DNA from: Adiantum capillus-veneris
Taxonomy: Eukaryota > Streptophyta > Polypodiopsida > Polypodiales > Pteridaceae
Reading direction: 5' to 3'
DNA length: 64,000 bases
Assembly (NCBI GenBank): GCA_014529385.2
Contig: CM043956.1
Coordinates: 86,045,721 to 86,109,720 of the forward strand
In this document: positions 1 to 11,945 of the stretch, in pieces
Numbering within the stretch: the first letter of the stretch is position 1
How the letters are laid out: each line of letters starts with the position of its first letter
Translations under genes and position numbers: made by a program
The notes under the pieces: generated by a model
Seen by the model: the letters and a program-made list of their open reading frames with translations, nothing else
The model's database searches: none
Told to the model about the DNA's origin: nothing

Positions 1-689
1 GGACATCTTCAAAAGTATCACCATCCTTGTAGAAAATATCATCAGTTTAAGATAGCAAGTGTAGTGTGGGTACTAATAAAAGTTGGGTTGAGGCCACAAT
101 GTTTTTTAAGAAAGTTGGACATATCATCTCCAGAGGAAGAGAAATGAGCTAAAATTCTAGTTATAATTTAAAGTAAGTAGAGGTAATTCGAAAACTTTAT
201 TGGGAGATCATAGCAACACCATTCTAAGGCAACAATGATTGGCACGTCCGATCATTAATTCAATTCTAAGAAGCAGGCAATCTGAAATGGTGAATTTGAA
301 TCCACTAGCGGCCATGTCTATTGAAACAACCATCATTATCTGGAAAATCATTTCTTGGTTTTCTTCTTGCTGGCAAGTCATCCTATTCTTACGACAGCAA
401 GGTTCGTCAACAAATGTACTTAACGAGGTACGTATTTGTTTACTGAGCATGTGCTTGATAACTATGGTATGCAATGGGAATCTATGATTGCTCTTGGCTA
501 TCATTCATAGACTCAAGTATGTACAAGATGCATATACATTGCACATATAATTCAGTTTTTCTAGCAGATCTACAAGTAGACAAGGTCTATTTTTTGTGAA
601 TGATCGACATGGTCAACTTTCTTTTGCTGTTGAGGGAAGCAAGGCTTCCAATTCGGCATATTGCATTGCAATTTTCCCATCTGGCATAT
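1..689. other. No gene recognised
   Basis: I see no gene here. The short open frames on both strands overlap each other, have no recognisable motif and look like chance. Base composition is AT-rich with no microsatellite. Confidence 0.5.
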
Positions 690-830
690 GCTATGAGCAT
701 AAAAACTTGGAGGAATTTGTCAGTTTGTCTGCATGTTATTTCATTACATGCAAAGAGGATGTATATGACATACGCGACAACTCTCTCTCGTGCAGTAGCT
801 ATGGCTATGAGCCATCTTCCAGTGAGTTTG
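690..830 (+). repeat. Dispersed repeat P, copy 1
   Basis: This stretch (atatgctatgagcat ... gaggatgtatatgac ... tggctatgagcca) recurs in the same orientation at about 31,300-31,445. The copies differ at many positions, so they are old. An open frame crosses it (596-1084) but is not kept open in the second copy, so I treat it as non-coding. The nature of the parent element is unknown. Confidence 0.6.
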
Positions 831-1875
831 TCCTTCAAAATTTCAAGACAACTTTGCATCATACAATATGTTCCAAAAGAAATGTGAAAACATGGAAAAA
901 CAACCAAAACGTAAAATTGTCTAACCTTTCATCCTACTGTAAAGCACGGATTCTAACATGTACATCGATACAGCCCATTGACTTCAAACCAAGGGAATTG
1001 GTATACACGATTGCAGAGCTGGTAAAATACGGATATCTGCTCCCATTTTCTGTGTGGCAACATCAAGTTAGGATGTCTCCCTAGCAGTATAGGCTACCGT
1101 GCAAGGAACTTTTGTTTTGGCTCTCACTTTTGCGGCCATTCCTCTCGGCAAGGGTTTACAATTCTTCATGCATGGCATGCTATCTCGGTGGATTTAATTC
1201 TACCGACTCAAAAATTACGCTTCCGCTCTCACGCTCGCAACTCTATCAAGGGAGCGATAAGTGATGGATTGTTAACGTGATTCTTGGTTGCTTTCAACAC
1301 ACAACAACACTAAAAAGAACCTAAAACTTGGAGTTGATTCACAGGCAAAGTGCCTTATTCAAGTTATTCTCGTACAGTCACAACCCCATACAAGGTAGTG
1401 GGGTGAAACTTTGACTTGCGTTTTCTATTGCCTCTCTTTATGAGAGCGTCATACAAATAGATTGTTGCATGCTTATAGTAAGCTGCAACCTAGTCATAAG
1501 ATGCACACGAACACATGGATTGGGTACGCACTACAGTAGGTTAAGAAACCTTCCTCAAACCAACATGCTATTTATTTTTCTTCTTATTTATCTCGAAGAA
1601 TAATGAAAACTTTCTAAGAAGCTTTTGATAGATGTTTTGCTCGTGAGTCCGCCTGAGCCAAGATGTTCTAACTCTCAGCTAGCAAGTGGACAAGATGCCA
1701 TCCAAATTAGTCTTTGTCGGTTCGTCGATTGAACACTCATTGACACAAGGGCTATGAGCCACACAGGCTGGCTAACAACCATTGTCAGATATAGGGTAAG
1801 ACCCAACTGTTGGCATTCCTTGGGTGATTGTTCTCCAGCTTGAACAGATCTACCTAGTGGACTCCCCATCGATAT

Positions 1876-1995
1876 TCATGGCCAAGCAAGAGTCTTCCCA
1901 TTACATATGTTTTTTGAGTATCACTCTTCGAGATTTTGCTTCTAAGGTTTAAAATCCCTCACTAAATCCCAACTTCAACTCATTTTTTGAATTGG
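1876..1995 (+). repeat. Dispersed repeat Q, copy 1
   Basis: Two parts of this segment recur elsewhere: atggccaagcaagagtctt near 32,400, and the stretch around ctaaggtttaaaatccc near 22,217-22,270. These are fragments of one or more old mobile sequences. No coding sequence is recognisable. Confidence 0.5.
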
Positions 1996-2234
1996 AGGGT
2001 GCTAAGCTAAGCATTGGGATTGTCAGCGTCCGTGTTGTTGATTTTACTCTTTGTCATTAGCTGCATATGTCTGGCATAAAGCCCATTGTTTCATGCTTGA
2101 AGAAGCAGTTGTGTTGCATCAACTCGTAATCAAGGGGACAGTTTTTGGCTAGTGACATCAACCTTCTGTAGGTGAGAGCATATAAGTAGGTTGCAAATTT
2201 TTGTATTGCTACAAGAGGCCTTATCTAGAAAAAA

Positions 2235-2740
2235 TAGGGTAAAGCAATAGGAAGCATTAACATATGTATAGTTTTGGGCAGAGAGACAAATCACATAGAA
2301 AACTCATGTCATTGTTCAGGACTTAGCAAAAATCGTTTCCACCATGACATAGACTTGCTTTTGGAACGTAGACAAACCTAGGTTTAGTAGAATCCCACCT
2401 ACAAATTTTTAAATTTACCTAATTATAGATTTGAAGGTGAAAATTACAAAATCTAGAGTAAAAACTTTCAAAGTATATAGTCAATTTTACCATTAAAATT
2501 TTCCATGAGTAGGTTCTCCAAGTGTTTAGAAAAGTTTTGTTAGAGTACCAATGGAAAAAAAGAGATATTGAGTTCAAGGCATTTGGAGAGCAAGCTTTTG
2601 TCTTCATAGACGGTAGACCTTGCCTTACCTTGGGATAATAGTGCATTAAGATTCTCTTTGTATGGCATTCAGTTGACATTGAACATAAAGAATGATGATC
2701 ATACAAGGCTAGTACTATGTAGCAAAGGGTGCAATCTAGG
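2235..2740 (+). repeat. Dispersed repeat R, copy 1
   Basis: A block of about 500 bp beginning aatagggtaaagcaatagg also occurs at about 52,655-53,175 and 53,950-54,470 in the same orientation. All three share the steps aggaagcattaacatatg, tttccaccatgacatag and gagtaggttctccaag, with many small differences. I see no open frame conserved between copies, so this is a non-coding, transposon-derived repeat of unknown type. Confidence 0.7.
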
Positions 2741-2913
2741 ATTTGGGATGATGGGATCAGCTTTAAATTGGTTTAATTAGTAGCTTGATTAAGAGATTCA
2801 ATATCTTAGATATTGCAACCGATCAAATTCTTTGTTTATATTAAAATATTCTTCACTCACATTAAAACTAACTAGTGCAATCACTCCATGTGTGCAAATT
2901 GTTCACATTAACA

Positions 2914-3445
2914 GATTATTTACTCACACTAAAACTAAGTAGTGCAATCACTCCACATGTACAAAATCAAAATAAGAATCACATGCAAAATTCATCACGA
3001 TGAGAAAAGCATTAAGAGTTTTAATACTGGTGAGATTTTTTACCTGGCTAGTCATATACATGCACTTTAAGCTAAGGGGGGGAGTAGAAGAACAGTTGAA
3101 GAAAAAGTGGAAAGTATGATGGAGTTCCAAACAACGGTCCTACAAATTTAAATGCTTATAGGCTTGATGGTCTAATTAAGAGTTCAATTAGGAGATTCAA
3201 TATCTTAGATCTTTTACAACGGATCGGATTTTTTGTTCACGTAAAAAGATTCTTTACTCACACTAAAACTGAGTAGTGCAATTCACTCTAGGTGTAGAAA
3301 AGCAAAAGAAGTATGACATGCAAAATTAGTCACGGGATATGGTGACGCATGTCTTCAAGTCCATCGGCCTTAAAGAAAGTATTAGGTTAAAAGATTCTAA
3401 GTTACTCACACTAAACTAAGTAGTGCAACCACTCTAGGTGTAGAA
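2914..3445 (+). repeat. Direct repeat S, unit 1
   Basis: This unit starts gattatttactcacact and contains aaactaagtagtgcaatcac. It is repeated 717 bp downstream from 3,631. Both units carry the ttacaacggatcgga and ctctaggtgtagaaaa steps. Part of the same sequence appears again at about 47,590-47,880. No gene is recognised. Confidence 0.7.
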
Positions 3446-3466
3446 AATTAAGGTACCTTTTATTCC

Positions 3467-3470
<4 letters not shown>

Positions 3471-3520
<50 letters not shown>

Positions 3521-3521
3521 C

Positions 3522-3562
<41 letters not shown>
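3471..3562 (+). repeat. Compound microsatellite (CT)n-(GC)n-(CA)n
   Basis: About 24 CT units pass through a short GC alternation into about 14 CA units. The left flank (ttattccaatt) and right flank (aagaatcatctcc) recur around the microsatellite at 22,066-22,142, so this tract is carried inside a dispersed repeat. Confidence 0.9.
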
Positions 3563-3566
<4 letters not shown>

Positions 3567-3630
3567 AATCATCTCCGGAGTCACAACAATCGTCAATTGA
3601 TTGTTGACTTTTCATATAAATCACTCTTAT

Positions 3631-4200
3631 GATTATTTACTCACACTAAAACTAAGTAGTGCAATCACTCCACATGTACAAAATCAAAATAAGAATCACA
3701 TGCAAAATTTATCACGACGAGAAAAACATTAAGACTTTTAATACTTGTGAGATTGTTTACCTAGCTAGTCAAATATACATGCACTTTAAGCGTAAGGGGG
3801 GGAGTAGAAGAACAGCTGAAGAAAAATCTTAACAAAAATTGGAAAGTATGATGGAGTTCCAAACAGTGGTCTTACAAGTTTTAAATGCTTATAGGCCCTT
3901 TGGTCTAATTTTGAGCTCAATTAGGAGATTCAATATCTTAGATCTTTTACAACGGATCGGATTCTTTGTTCACATAAAAAGATTCTTTACTCACACTAAA
4001 ACTAAGTAGTACAATTCACTCTAGGTGTAGAAAAGCAAAAGCAGTATGACATGCAAAATTAGTCACGGAACATGGTGAGGCATGTCTTCAAGTCCATCGA
4101 TCTTAAAAAAAGTATTAGATTAGAAGATTCTAAGTTACTCACACTAAAACTAAGTAGTCCAATTACTCTAGGTGTAGAAAATAAAGCAAAAGAAGTATCA
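3631..4200 (+). repeat. Direct repeat S, unit 2
   Basis: Second copy of the unit beginning at 2,914, including the ggggggagtagaagaacag step. Similarity runs for more than 500 bp with scattered substitutions and small indels. Together the units make an old tandem duplication. Confidence 0.7.
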
Positions 4201-4241
4201 CATGGAAAATTCGTCACTAGAAAAGCATTAAGACTTTTAGG

Positions 4242-4242
<1 letters not shown>

Positions 4243-4310
<68 letters not shown>
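4243..4310 (+). repeat. Compound microsatellite (GT)n-(GA)n
   Basis: GT units pass directly into GA units. It follows repeat S unit 2. The open frames across it encode only Cys-Val and Arg-Glu repeats and are artefacts. Confidence 0.9.
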
Positions 4311-4314
<4 letters not shown>

Positions 4315-4687
4315 CCCTCGAGAGAAGAGGTAACCAGTGAGTGACCAGAGAGAGGAAGGAGGAGGACACCTTGCAAGAAACAAAAGAGAGTAGCTTAGCC
4401 TATAGGATGGGACCTTGCCTTTTGAGATGGAAAGTACATGATGGGTAGAGAATATTAGTGCCCTTTATTTTTTTTTTGGCATATGCGAACCCTGGACAAG
4501 GTTTAAAAAACAAAATCTAGAAATGCAATTGGCGTGAGTGAGCAGAAGAATTCGCAGGTGGGTGAAATCATGTTAAGAGGATCGACTGAAATCCAGAGCA
4601 AGATGACTAAAGCATACACACAAGCAAAAGGGTGGAGCCAGCCTTCACCTTTACTAATTATAAGGAGCTAGCACACCATTACTTAGG

Positions 4688-4695
4688 TATATAAA
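4688..4695 (+). promoter_or_regulatory. TATA box, probable, of the BPS1-like gene
   Basis: The sequence tatataaa lies 99 bases upstream of the ATG at 4,794 and immediately before the GC-rich island. The distance fits a plant core promoter with a leader of about 70 bases. This is inferred from position and consensus only. Confidence 0.45.
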
Positions 4696-4793
4696 TGTGT
4701 GTGCTGATGAACCAGTTTTCCCAAGCACCGCGTTGAGCAGAATCATCATCATCATCAGCTTGTAGCCTTGTAGTCGATAAGATCAGCAGAAAA

Positions 4794-5840
4794 ATGGGCG
4801 CTGGCAATCTTCTGGCCTTGGTGGCCAGAGTACAGTCATTCCGCATGAAGAACACGGCCCCCCGCAGCAAGCGCAGGTGCAGGTGCAGAGGAAGGTGACG
4901 TGCAGCTACTCATGGGCAGCTGCCATGCCGACCTGGCACAGCGGGTCGGGCAGCTGCAGCTGCAGGGAGCAAGCGCGCATCTCAATTGGCTGCTTGACGC
5001 CTGCGCCTGCACGCTCTCCACCCACTCCGCTCTTGCCTCTGCTCTCAAGAATGCGCTTGCGCCTCCACCCGCCAATCAGCGCGCCGATGAGATGCTGAGC
5101 TTGCTGGACGCTTGCACCTCTCTCAAGCAAGTGGCAGACGACGTGGACCGCCAGCTGGGCTCCCTTCAGGCAGCGCTAATTCAGAGCGCCCGAGGAGTAC
5201 AGACCTCCAGAGCAGGTCGCCTGGCAGCAGCACGGCGGCTGCGACCGTGCTTAGATGGCCTTCAATCGCTCAGCTGTGCCCAATACAGGCCCATCAAAGA
5301 GGCGCAGGCGGCCTTGCTGCTGGCGGCCAAGCGCGAGCTGCTGGCACCTGCAGCTAATTGTCGACGTGATCCCGCAGCACAGCCCCTCCATCACGCCTTG
5401 GATGGCACCTTGCTCATATCTCTGCTAGTGCTGACCTCCGCCATCGCAACCCTTGCTCCCCCCCTCCGATCATCATCTGACGCCATCCGCAGCGCCTGCA
5501 AGATCGTCGCCTCCAGCTGCAAGAGCGGCAGTAGCCTAGCGACGGCAACGATGTGGGGTGGGCCCCTGTAGCAGCTACAGTGTGACCTGAAGCAGGAGGA
5601 CATGGGCGCTCTCTTTTCGAGCTTCAAGGGCTGCACTCCGCCGCCGCCTCCATCCACGCCACCGTCTCCGGACCAGCTCATGCAGATCAGGCTACTGTTG
5701 CGGATCTGAGGCAGAGAATCGACAGCGTGCACAAGCGCTCGCAAGAAGCCCGAGCGTGTGTCACCGTGCTCCGCTCGCAACTGGCCTCCCTCTTCCAGGC
5801 CCTGGTGGTGCTCCGCCTCTCTCTCCTCGCCCTCCCCTGA
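4794..5840 (+). pseudogene. BPS1/ROH1-like (BYPASS-type) helical protein, broken
   Basis: I read this as one GC-rich gene in three pieces. Frame 3 starts at ATG 4,794 and runs about 23 codons. The reading then moves to frame 1 at the C6 run near 4,859 and continues to a TAG at 5,569-5,571. It then moves to frame 3 from about 5,586 to the stop at 5,838-5,840. The predicted protein is about 340 residues, Leu/Ala-rich and helical. It has HLNWLLDA near the N-terminal third, a DEMLSLLDACTSL stretch, and a C-terminal amphipathic segment ending LFQALVVLRLSLLALP. This order resembles plant BPS1/ROH1/DUF241-type proteins, whose C-terminus is usually a helix followed by a VSLLN-like end. Those proteins act in root-to-shoot signalling or exocyst-related processes (family knowledge). 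Each break is a single event, so a recent pseudogene or base errors in the assembly are both possible. Family assignment is moderate. Confidence 0.5.
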
Positions 5841-5889
5841 GAGACTGGCTGGAACCACGTCCTTTTTCAAAAGGTTCCGGAATCAGGCT

Positions 5890-6609
5890 CAAACTCAAGT
5901 TCAAGCCTCATGACACATGAAAAAGGACCGGAATCAGGCTCAAACTTAAGTTCAAGCCTCATGACACAGACACTCAATTTTTAGGCCCTATGACCACTCT
6001 AGTAGAACAATTTCTATCTAAAAACTATCTCGAAGGGTTTGTATCTCACAAGATTTGAATTGAGTCTTCATACTGTCCAAACTTGTTTTTTTGTCTTATC
6101 ATCGAAGGACTCAATTTGTAAGCATCATGAACACGATAGTAGGACTCTTCCAAGCTAGAATCCATCTACAAGAGTCCTATATCATGAGGTTTGACTCTCA
6201 TGGGCTAGATACACATGCAAAACTTTTTCAAGTTGAAATACAGCTTTAAACATCTATGACTCATGAGGCCCTTGACCCTCATGCCCTTGAGACTCAATTA
6301 TAAATCTTCATGAGAACTCTAGGAGGAAGAGATTGCTTGCTTGATACCTGTTGTGGAGGCAATTCAGAAGCTTCTATCCATGCAATATGTATGGTATGTT
6401 CCTGAATGCAGGTACATCATATGGGAAAGAGGGCCACCTGGGAAGTAGGTGGCGAGGATACTGCATGGACAATAGAAGATAAGTATTGAGCAAGCGCATG
6501 CATGAATGCCTGAACTGGAATCCACGCTTGCCACATCCTACAAAGGCAGTGACACTCGTGCCGTTAATTTTTTTGAGGACATAAGTAGCTCAAGGTATGA
6601 TCTATCTTA

Positions 6610-6651
<42 letters not shown>

Positions 6652-7772
6652 GCTTCTTGAAACAAAGACTCCTGCAAAACTCTTTCTAAGTAGTTGAGCA
6701 TTTATTCTATTCCTCTTGGATTTGAACTAAAGTTTAACCCTCATGACCTGGATAGTTTTCAAGAATCTTGAGCATGATATACCTTATTTTAGTTGAGCAT
6801 TTAGTCTCTAGCTTCGAGGCTCAAACTTAAGTTCGAGCCTCATGACATGGATGCTTATTTTTCAAGCCTCATATCACTCAAAAGTGACTTGTTTTAGTTG
6901 AGCATTTAGTCTCTAGTTTCAGGGCTCGAACTTAAGTTCGAGCCTCATGACGTGAATACTTAGTTTTCAAGCCTCATGAGTACTCAAATATAACTTGTTT
7001 TAGTTGAAAACATAGTCTCAAGATTCGCGGCTAGAATCTAAGTTCGAGCCTCATGACACAAAAACTCAATTTTCAAGCCTCATGAGCACTCTAGTGGAAC
7101 TCATCACGCTCAAACTTAAGTTCAAGCCTCATGACATGGATACTCAATTTTCAGGCCCCATGATCACTCTAGTAGAACAATTTCTATCCAGAAACTATTC
7201 CGAAGGGTTTGTATCTCACTATATTTGAATTGAGTCTTCATACAGTCCAAACTTATTTTTCTGTCTCATCATCTAATTACTCAATTTGTAAGCATCATGA
7301 ACACTCTAGTAGGACTCTTCCAAGCTAGAACCCATCTACAAGAGTCCTATCTCATGAGATTTGAGTCTTATGGGCCACAAAGAAAAAAACTTTTCCAGTT
7401 GAAATCCATCTTTAAACATCTCTGACTCATGAGGCTCTTGACCCTCGTGCCCTTTAGATTCAATTATTAATTCTTTTGAGAACTCTAGGAGGAAGAAATT
7501 GCCTGCTTGATACCTATTGTGGAGGCAATTCGGAAGCTTCCATCCGTGGAGTCTTTATAGTATGTGCTTGAATGTAGGTACGTCATATATAGAAAAGAGG
7601 GCCACTTGGGAAGTAGGTGGCGAGGATATTGTTGCATGGACAACAGAAGATAAATATTGGGCAGGCACATATATGCGTGCCTGCAAAACTGGCATCCATG
7701 CTTGCCACATCCTACAAATGCAATGACACTGGTGCACTTAATTTGTTTGAGGGCATAAGTAGCTCAAGGTAT

Positions 7773-7844
<72 letters not shown>

Positions 7845-9700
7845 GCTTCTTGAAACAAAGACTCTTGCGAAACTCTTTCTAAGTAGTCGAGCATTCATTC
7901 TATTCCTCTTGGGTTTGAGCTAAAGTTTAACCCTTAGGACGTGGATAGTTTTCAAGCATCTTGAGCACGATACACCTTATTTTAGTTGAGCATTTAGTCT
8001 CTAGCTTCGAGGCTCGAACTTAAGTTCAAGCCTCATGACATGGATGTTTATTTTTCAAACCTTGTGATCACTTAAACATGACTTGTTTTAGTTGAGCATT
8101 TAGTCTCTAGTTTAAGGGCTCGTTCGAGCCTCATGACTTGAATGCTTAGTTTTCAAGCCTCATGAGTAGTCAAATATAACTTGATTTAGTTGAAAATACA
8201 GTCTCAAGATTCGAGGCTGGAACAACTTAAGTTTAAGCCTCATGACACAAAAACTCAAATTTCAAGCCTCATGAGCACTCTAGTAGAACTCATCACACTC
8301 AAATTTAAGTTCAAGCCTCATGACATGGATACTCAGTTTTCAAGCCCCATGACCACTCTAGTAGAACAATTTCTATCTAGAAACTATTTCGATGGGTTTG
8401 TATCTCACTATATTTGAATTGAGTCTGCATGCGATTTTTGTTCAGTCTCATCATCTAAGAATTCAATTTGTAAGAATCATGAACACTCTAGTAGGACTTT
8501 TCCAAGCTAGAATCCATCTACAAGAGTCCTATCGCATGAGGTTTGATTCTTATGGGCTAGAGAGACATGGAAAACTCTTTCAAGTTGAAATCCATCTTTT
8601 AACATCTCTGACTCCTGAGGCTCTTGACCCTCATGCCCTTGAGACTCAATTATTAATCCTCATGAGAACTCTAGGAGGAAGAACTTACTTGCCTGACACC
8701 TTCTGTGGAGGCAATTAAGAAGCTTCCATCCATGGAATCTGTATGGTATGTGCCTGATTGTAGGTACATCATATGGAAAAGAGGGCCTCTTGGGAAGTAG
8801 CTAGATGGAAAGGATGGAAGATAAATATTGAGCAAGAGCATGCATGTGTTCTTGCAACTATTATCCACGCTTGCCACATCGTACAAAGGCAATGACACTC
8901 ATGCCCTTAACTTGTTTGAGGGTAGACGTACCTCAAGGTATGATATCTCCTCTCTTTCTTTGTCTCTCTCTCTTGTGCTTCTTGAAACAAAGACTCTTGC
9001 AAAACTCTTTCTAAGTGGTCAAGCATTTATATTTCTATTCCTCTTGAGTTCGAACTAAAGTTCAACCCTCATGACCTAGATAGTTTTCAAGCTCTTGAGC
9101 ACGATAAACCTTATTTTAACTGAGCATTTAGTCTCTAACTTGGAGGCTCGAACTTATGTTCAAGCCTCATGACATGTATGTTTATTTTTCAAGCCTCATG
9201 AGCACTCAAACATGACTTGTTTTAGTTGAGCATTTAGTCTCTAGTTGCAAGGCCACATGACCACTCTAGTACAACAATTTCTATGATCTAGAAACTATGC
9301 CGAAGGGTTTGTATCTCACAAGATTTGAATTGAGTCTTCATGCGGTCCAAACTTGTTTTTGAGTCTCATCATCTAAAGACTCAATTTAAAAGCATCATGA
9401 ACACTCTAGTAGGACTCTTCCGAGCTAGAATCCATCTACAAGAGTCCTATCTTATGAGGTTGGAACTTAGGTTTGAGTCTCATGGGTTAGAGACACATGC
9501 AAAACTCTTTCAAGTTGAAATACATTTTTAAAAATCTCTGAATTATGAGGCTCTTAACCCTCATGAGAACTCTAGGAGGACTCTTTCTATGTGCAAGACT
9601 ATTTACAACACTAAGCATGAGAATCTCACAAGCTAGAGACTCTTGGAGAAGTCTTTCCAATTGAAAGACATCTTCCAAAGAGTTCCATATAAAATCTTTT
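5890..9700 (+). repeat. Tandem array, unit about 1.18 kb, three to four copies
   Basis: The landmark agttcaagcctcatgacat, or close variants, occurs at about 5,955, 7,125 and 8,310. The landmark actctaggaggaaga occurs at about 6,313, 7,483 and 8,670. Each unit then carries ggcaattcagaagcttcca, a CT tract (6,611-6,649, 7,775-7,842, about 8,950-8,972) and tgcttcttgaaacaaagac. A fourth, shortened unit follows to about 9,700. Inside each unit the phrase gcctcatgac recurs many times as a degenerate sub-repeat. No frame is conserved between units. Related phrases occur at 12,690-12,990. Confidence 0.8.
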
Positions 9701-10505
9701 TAACTAGAAGCCACCCCCAAGTGTCTCTATCACATGAGACTCAAAATTTAGTTTGAGCCTCATGATCCAAAAATGGTTGTAAAACAACGGAAAGTTATCT
9801 ACATCAGCTATAGACCTCAAACTTCAACCTTGCACCTTGTTATTCTCTAAACTTTTTTGATCGCTTGACTCAAGATTATGTACTTATTCAATATCAATGC
9901 CAATTACGTGGGATTATCCCTCACTTGTCCTTCAACAATATTGTGAGATATATATTACTGTCATGAGAAGGATATGGACATGTGAAGACTCGCAACTTAT
10001 CCTAAAACCTCTTTGTATTAGTTTGAAAGACTGAGGAATGAGAAGATTTGGAAATTTTAGTTTACCAATATGACTAGAATAGGTAGAAATGGTATTTTAT
10101 TTTTGAGATATGGTTTGAATAGAGAGAGGGACATCAATAATTATATTTGGTACAATTTTATGAAAAGGACTTGTTAAGTGCATCAATATGGTATTCTTAG
10201 ATTTAAATAAATTCATGACTGTTTTGTTATTTGATGTTTGAGTTTTTTATTAATAGCCAAGCATATCTTATAGATAGATGCTAACTTTGTGAAGAGAAGC
10301 CACATAAGTAGAAAAAAAGCTTTATTTTTGGCTTTAGAGAGTTCCTTATTGCAATTGTCCAATTAAAACAAGCCTTGGTAATCCTAATTATACAAAGATG
10401 GAAAGAAAAACGTTAAAAGTATGCATGAAGTATTTTAAGAAAAAGCTACATATATTATACAAGAGGTAGCTTGAAGGAAAAACACCTTATTCAAAAAAAT
10501 AAACG
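9701..10505. other. No gene recognised
   Basis: AT-rich sequence with no open frame of note, no LTR, and no similarity that I can see to other parts of the window. Confidence 0.5.
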
Positions 10506-10530
10506 TTGGATTTAGAATCGATGTTCTATC

Positions 10531-10678
10531 ATCTTATCACTAAGTTATATGCCCAAGTATTCATGTCCTCAAGTACAAATGAAATTTGCACAATTAAGTT
10601 ATGTGATCTTATCACTAAGGTATATGACCAAGGATTCATGTCCTCAAGTATGAATGAAATTTGCACAATCATGTCTAG
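10531..10678 (+). repeat. 75-bp tandem duplication
   Basis: The phrase atcttatcactaag begins at 10,531 and again at 10,606, and similarity continues through aatgaaatttgcacaat in both copies. The period is 75 bases, a multiple of three, which is why a short open frame survives across it. With only two copies and no recognisable motif, coding status is doubtful. Confidence 0.75.
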
Positions 10679-11239
10679 CACTAAAAAATGAGTCAAATAT
10701 AAACGAAGTATTAATGATGCTTTTAAAAGTTGGACTACTTGAATAAGTACCAATATATCTATAGATATTATTTATGTATCTTCGAGTAATTTTTTTCATA
10801 TTTTTGTGAGTTTTCATCATAACAAAATTTGTTTTATTTTGGTTTTTGAGTATATGTTGTGTTTGTAAAGACCACATTTGAAGTTTGATCAATTTCTCAA
10901 AAATTGCTTTTATGTTCTATTCAAGTGATCAATACAAACAAATAGAGGCCGCTCCATGCTCGGGGGATGTACTATGCAATCATGTTACCTTGTGAGTTCA
11001 ATAGGAGGGATTTTTAAAGGCAAAAACTTTAGGAACAAAGATACATTAAAATAAGGGGGTTTTATATTCAAATTTGAAAAAAAAATCCTAAAATAAAGAG
11101 TCATTTTATTCATTCAAACATGCTAAAATATATAGGGGTTTTTTAAATTATCCCACGAATACACACTATATAGGGGGGTACTAAATAATGCACCCCTTGA
11201 GGCTCCATGGAACTATCTCATGAAATTAGATCCCATAGT

Positions 11240-11945
11240 ACATACTATTCTCTCCCAAAAGAAAGTATGCTTATACTCATAATTAAGAGACAATTCTAGC
11301 ATCTGTGCTCAAAGAGATGTCCTCCTCCAAAGAGATATAAGGTTGTGCATTTGAGTGGTGAACCACACTCCTCTTCTCTTTGATGCTAGTTGATAAGGAT
11401 GCTTTTGGTGTTTTAGTTACTCTTAACCTATTGAAGATAAGAAAAGGATACCATTTCCATGTAATTTTCTCATGGACATATCCTTCATTTATGTGTTATT
11501 TAGTTGCAAAAGCAGGCATGCTTGTGCTCTTGATTAGAGAAAATGCCTCCCTTTGCTCTCAAAGAGATGCCCTCCACAATCTATCATGTGACAAGTAGTG
11601 GTTTATTTGGACTTGAGAACGCGGGTTTTTATTTTATTTTATTACCTTAAGCATGTAAGTAAAGGGGATTTTTTGATACCCTTTGAATGCACATTATATG
11701 AATATTTTCTTAACTGTGCACCGAACGATACCCCTATCCTCTTTGATTTGCTAGATAGTGATGTGTTTATATTTATCTATTAATATTGAAGATATATAAC
11801 GTAATGAAAGGGTACCAAATCCATGAAAATAATATCATGGAAGTAGCCTATATTTACATATTATCTAGTTGGAATAGTAAGCATGATCATGCTCTTCATA
11901 AGAGAGAGTTTCCACCTTTGTGATTAAAGAGACACCCTCCCCTCT
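11240..11945 (+). repeat. Diverged tandem repeats, unit roughly 350 bp
   Basis: The phrase tcaaagagatgccctcc or a variant appears near 11,310, 11,560 and 11,925. It is preceded by similar gcatgcttgtgctctt-like and gaagataagaaaagg-like steps. The copies are strongly diverged. No gene is recognised. Confidence 0.5.

Noticed and set aside
596-1084. 162-codon open frame on the + strand
   Set aside because: It overlaps other open frames on both strands, has no motif, and the related copy at 31.3 kb does not keep the frame.
5391-5870. 159-codon open frame on the - strand in the GC-rich island
   Set aside because: It is the shadow of the BPS1-like gene on the + strand; GC-rich coding sequence often leaves the opposite strand open.
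5890-9700. Regularly recurring gcctcatgac phrases as a CRISPR-like array
   Set aside because: The phrases are degenerate, spacing is irregular, the spacers themselves are repeated between units, and the genome is a plant's.
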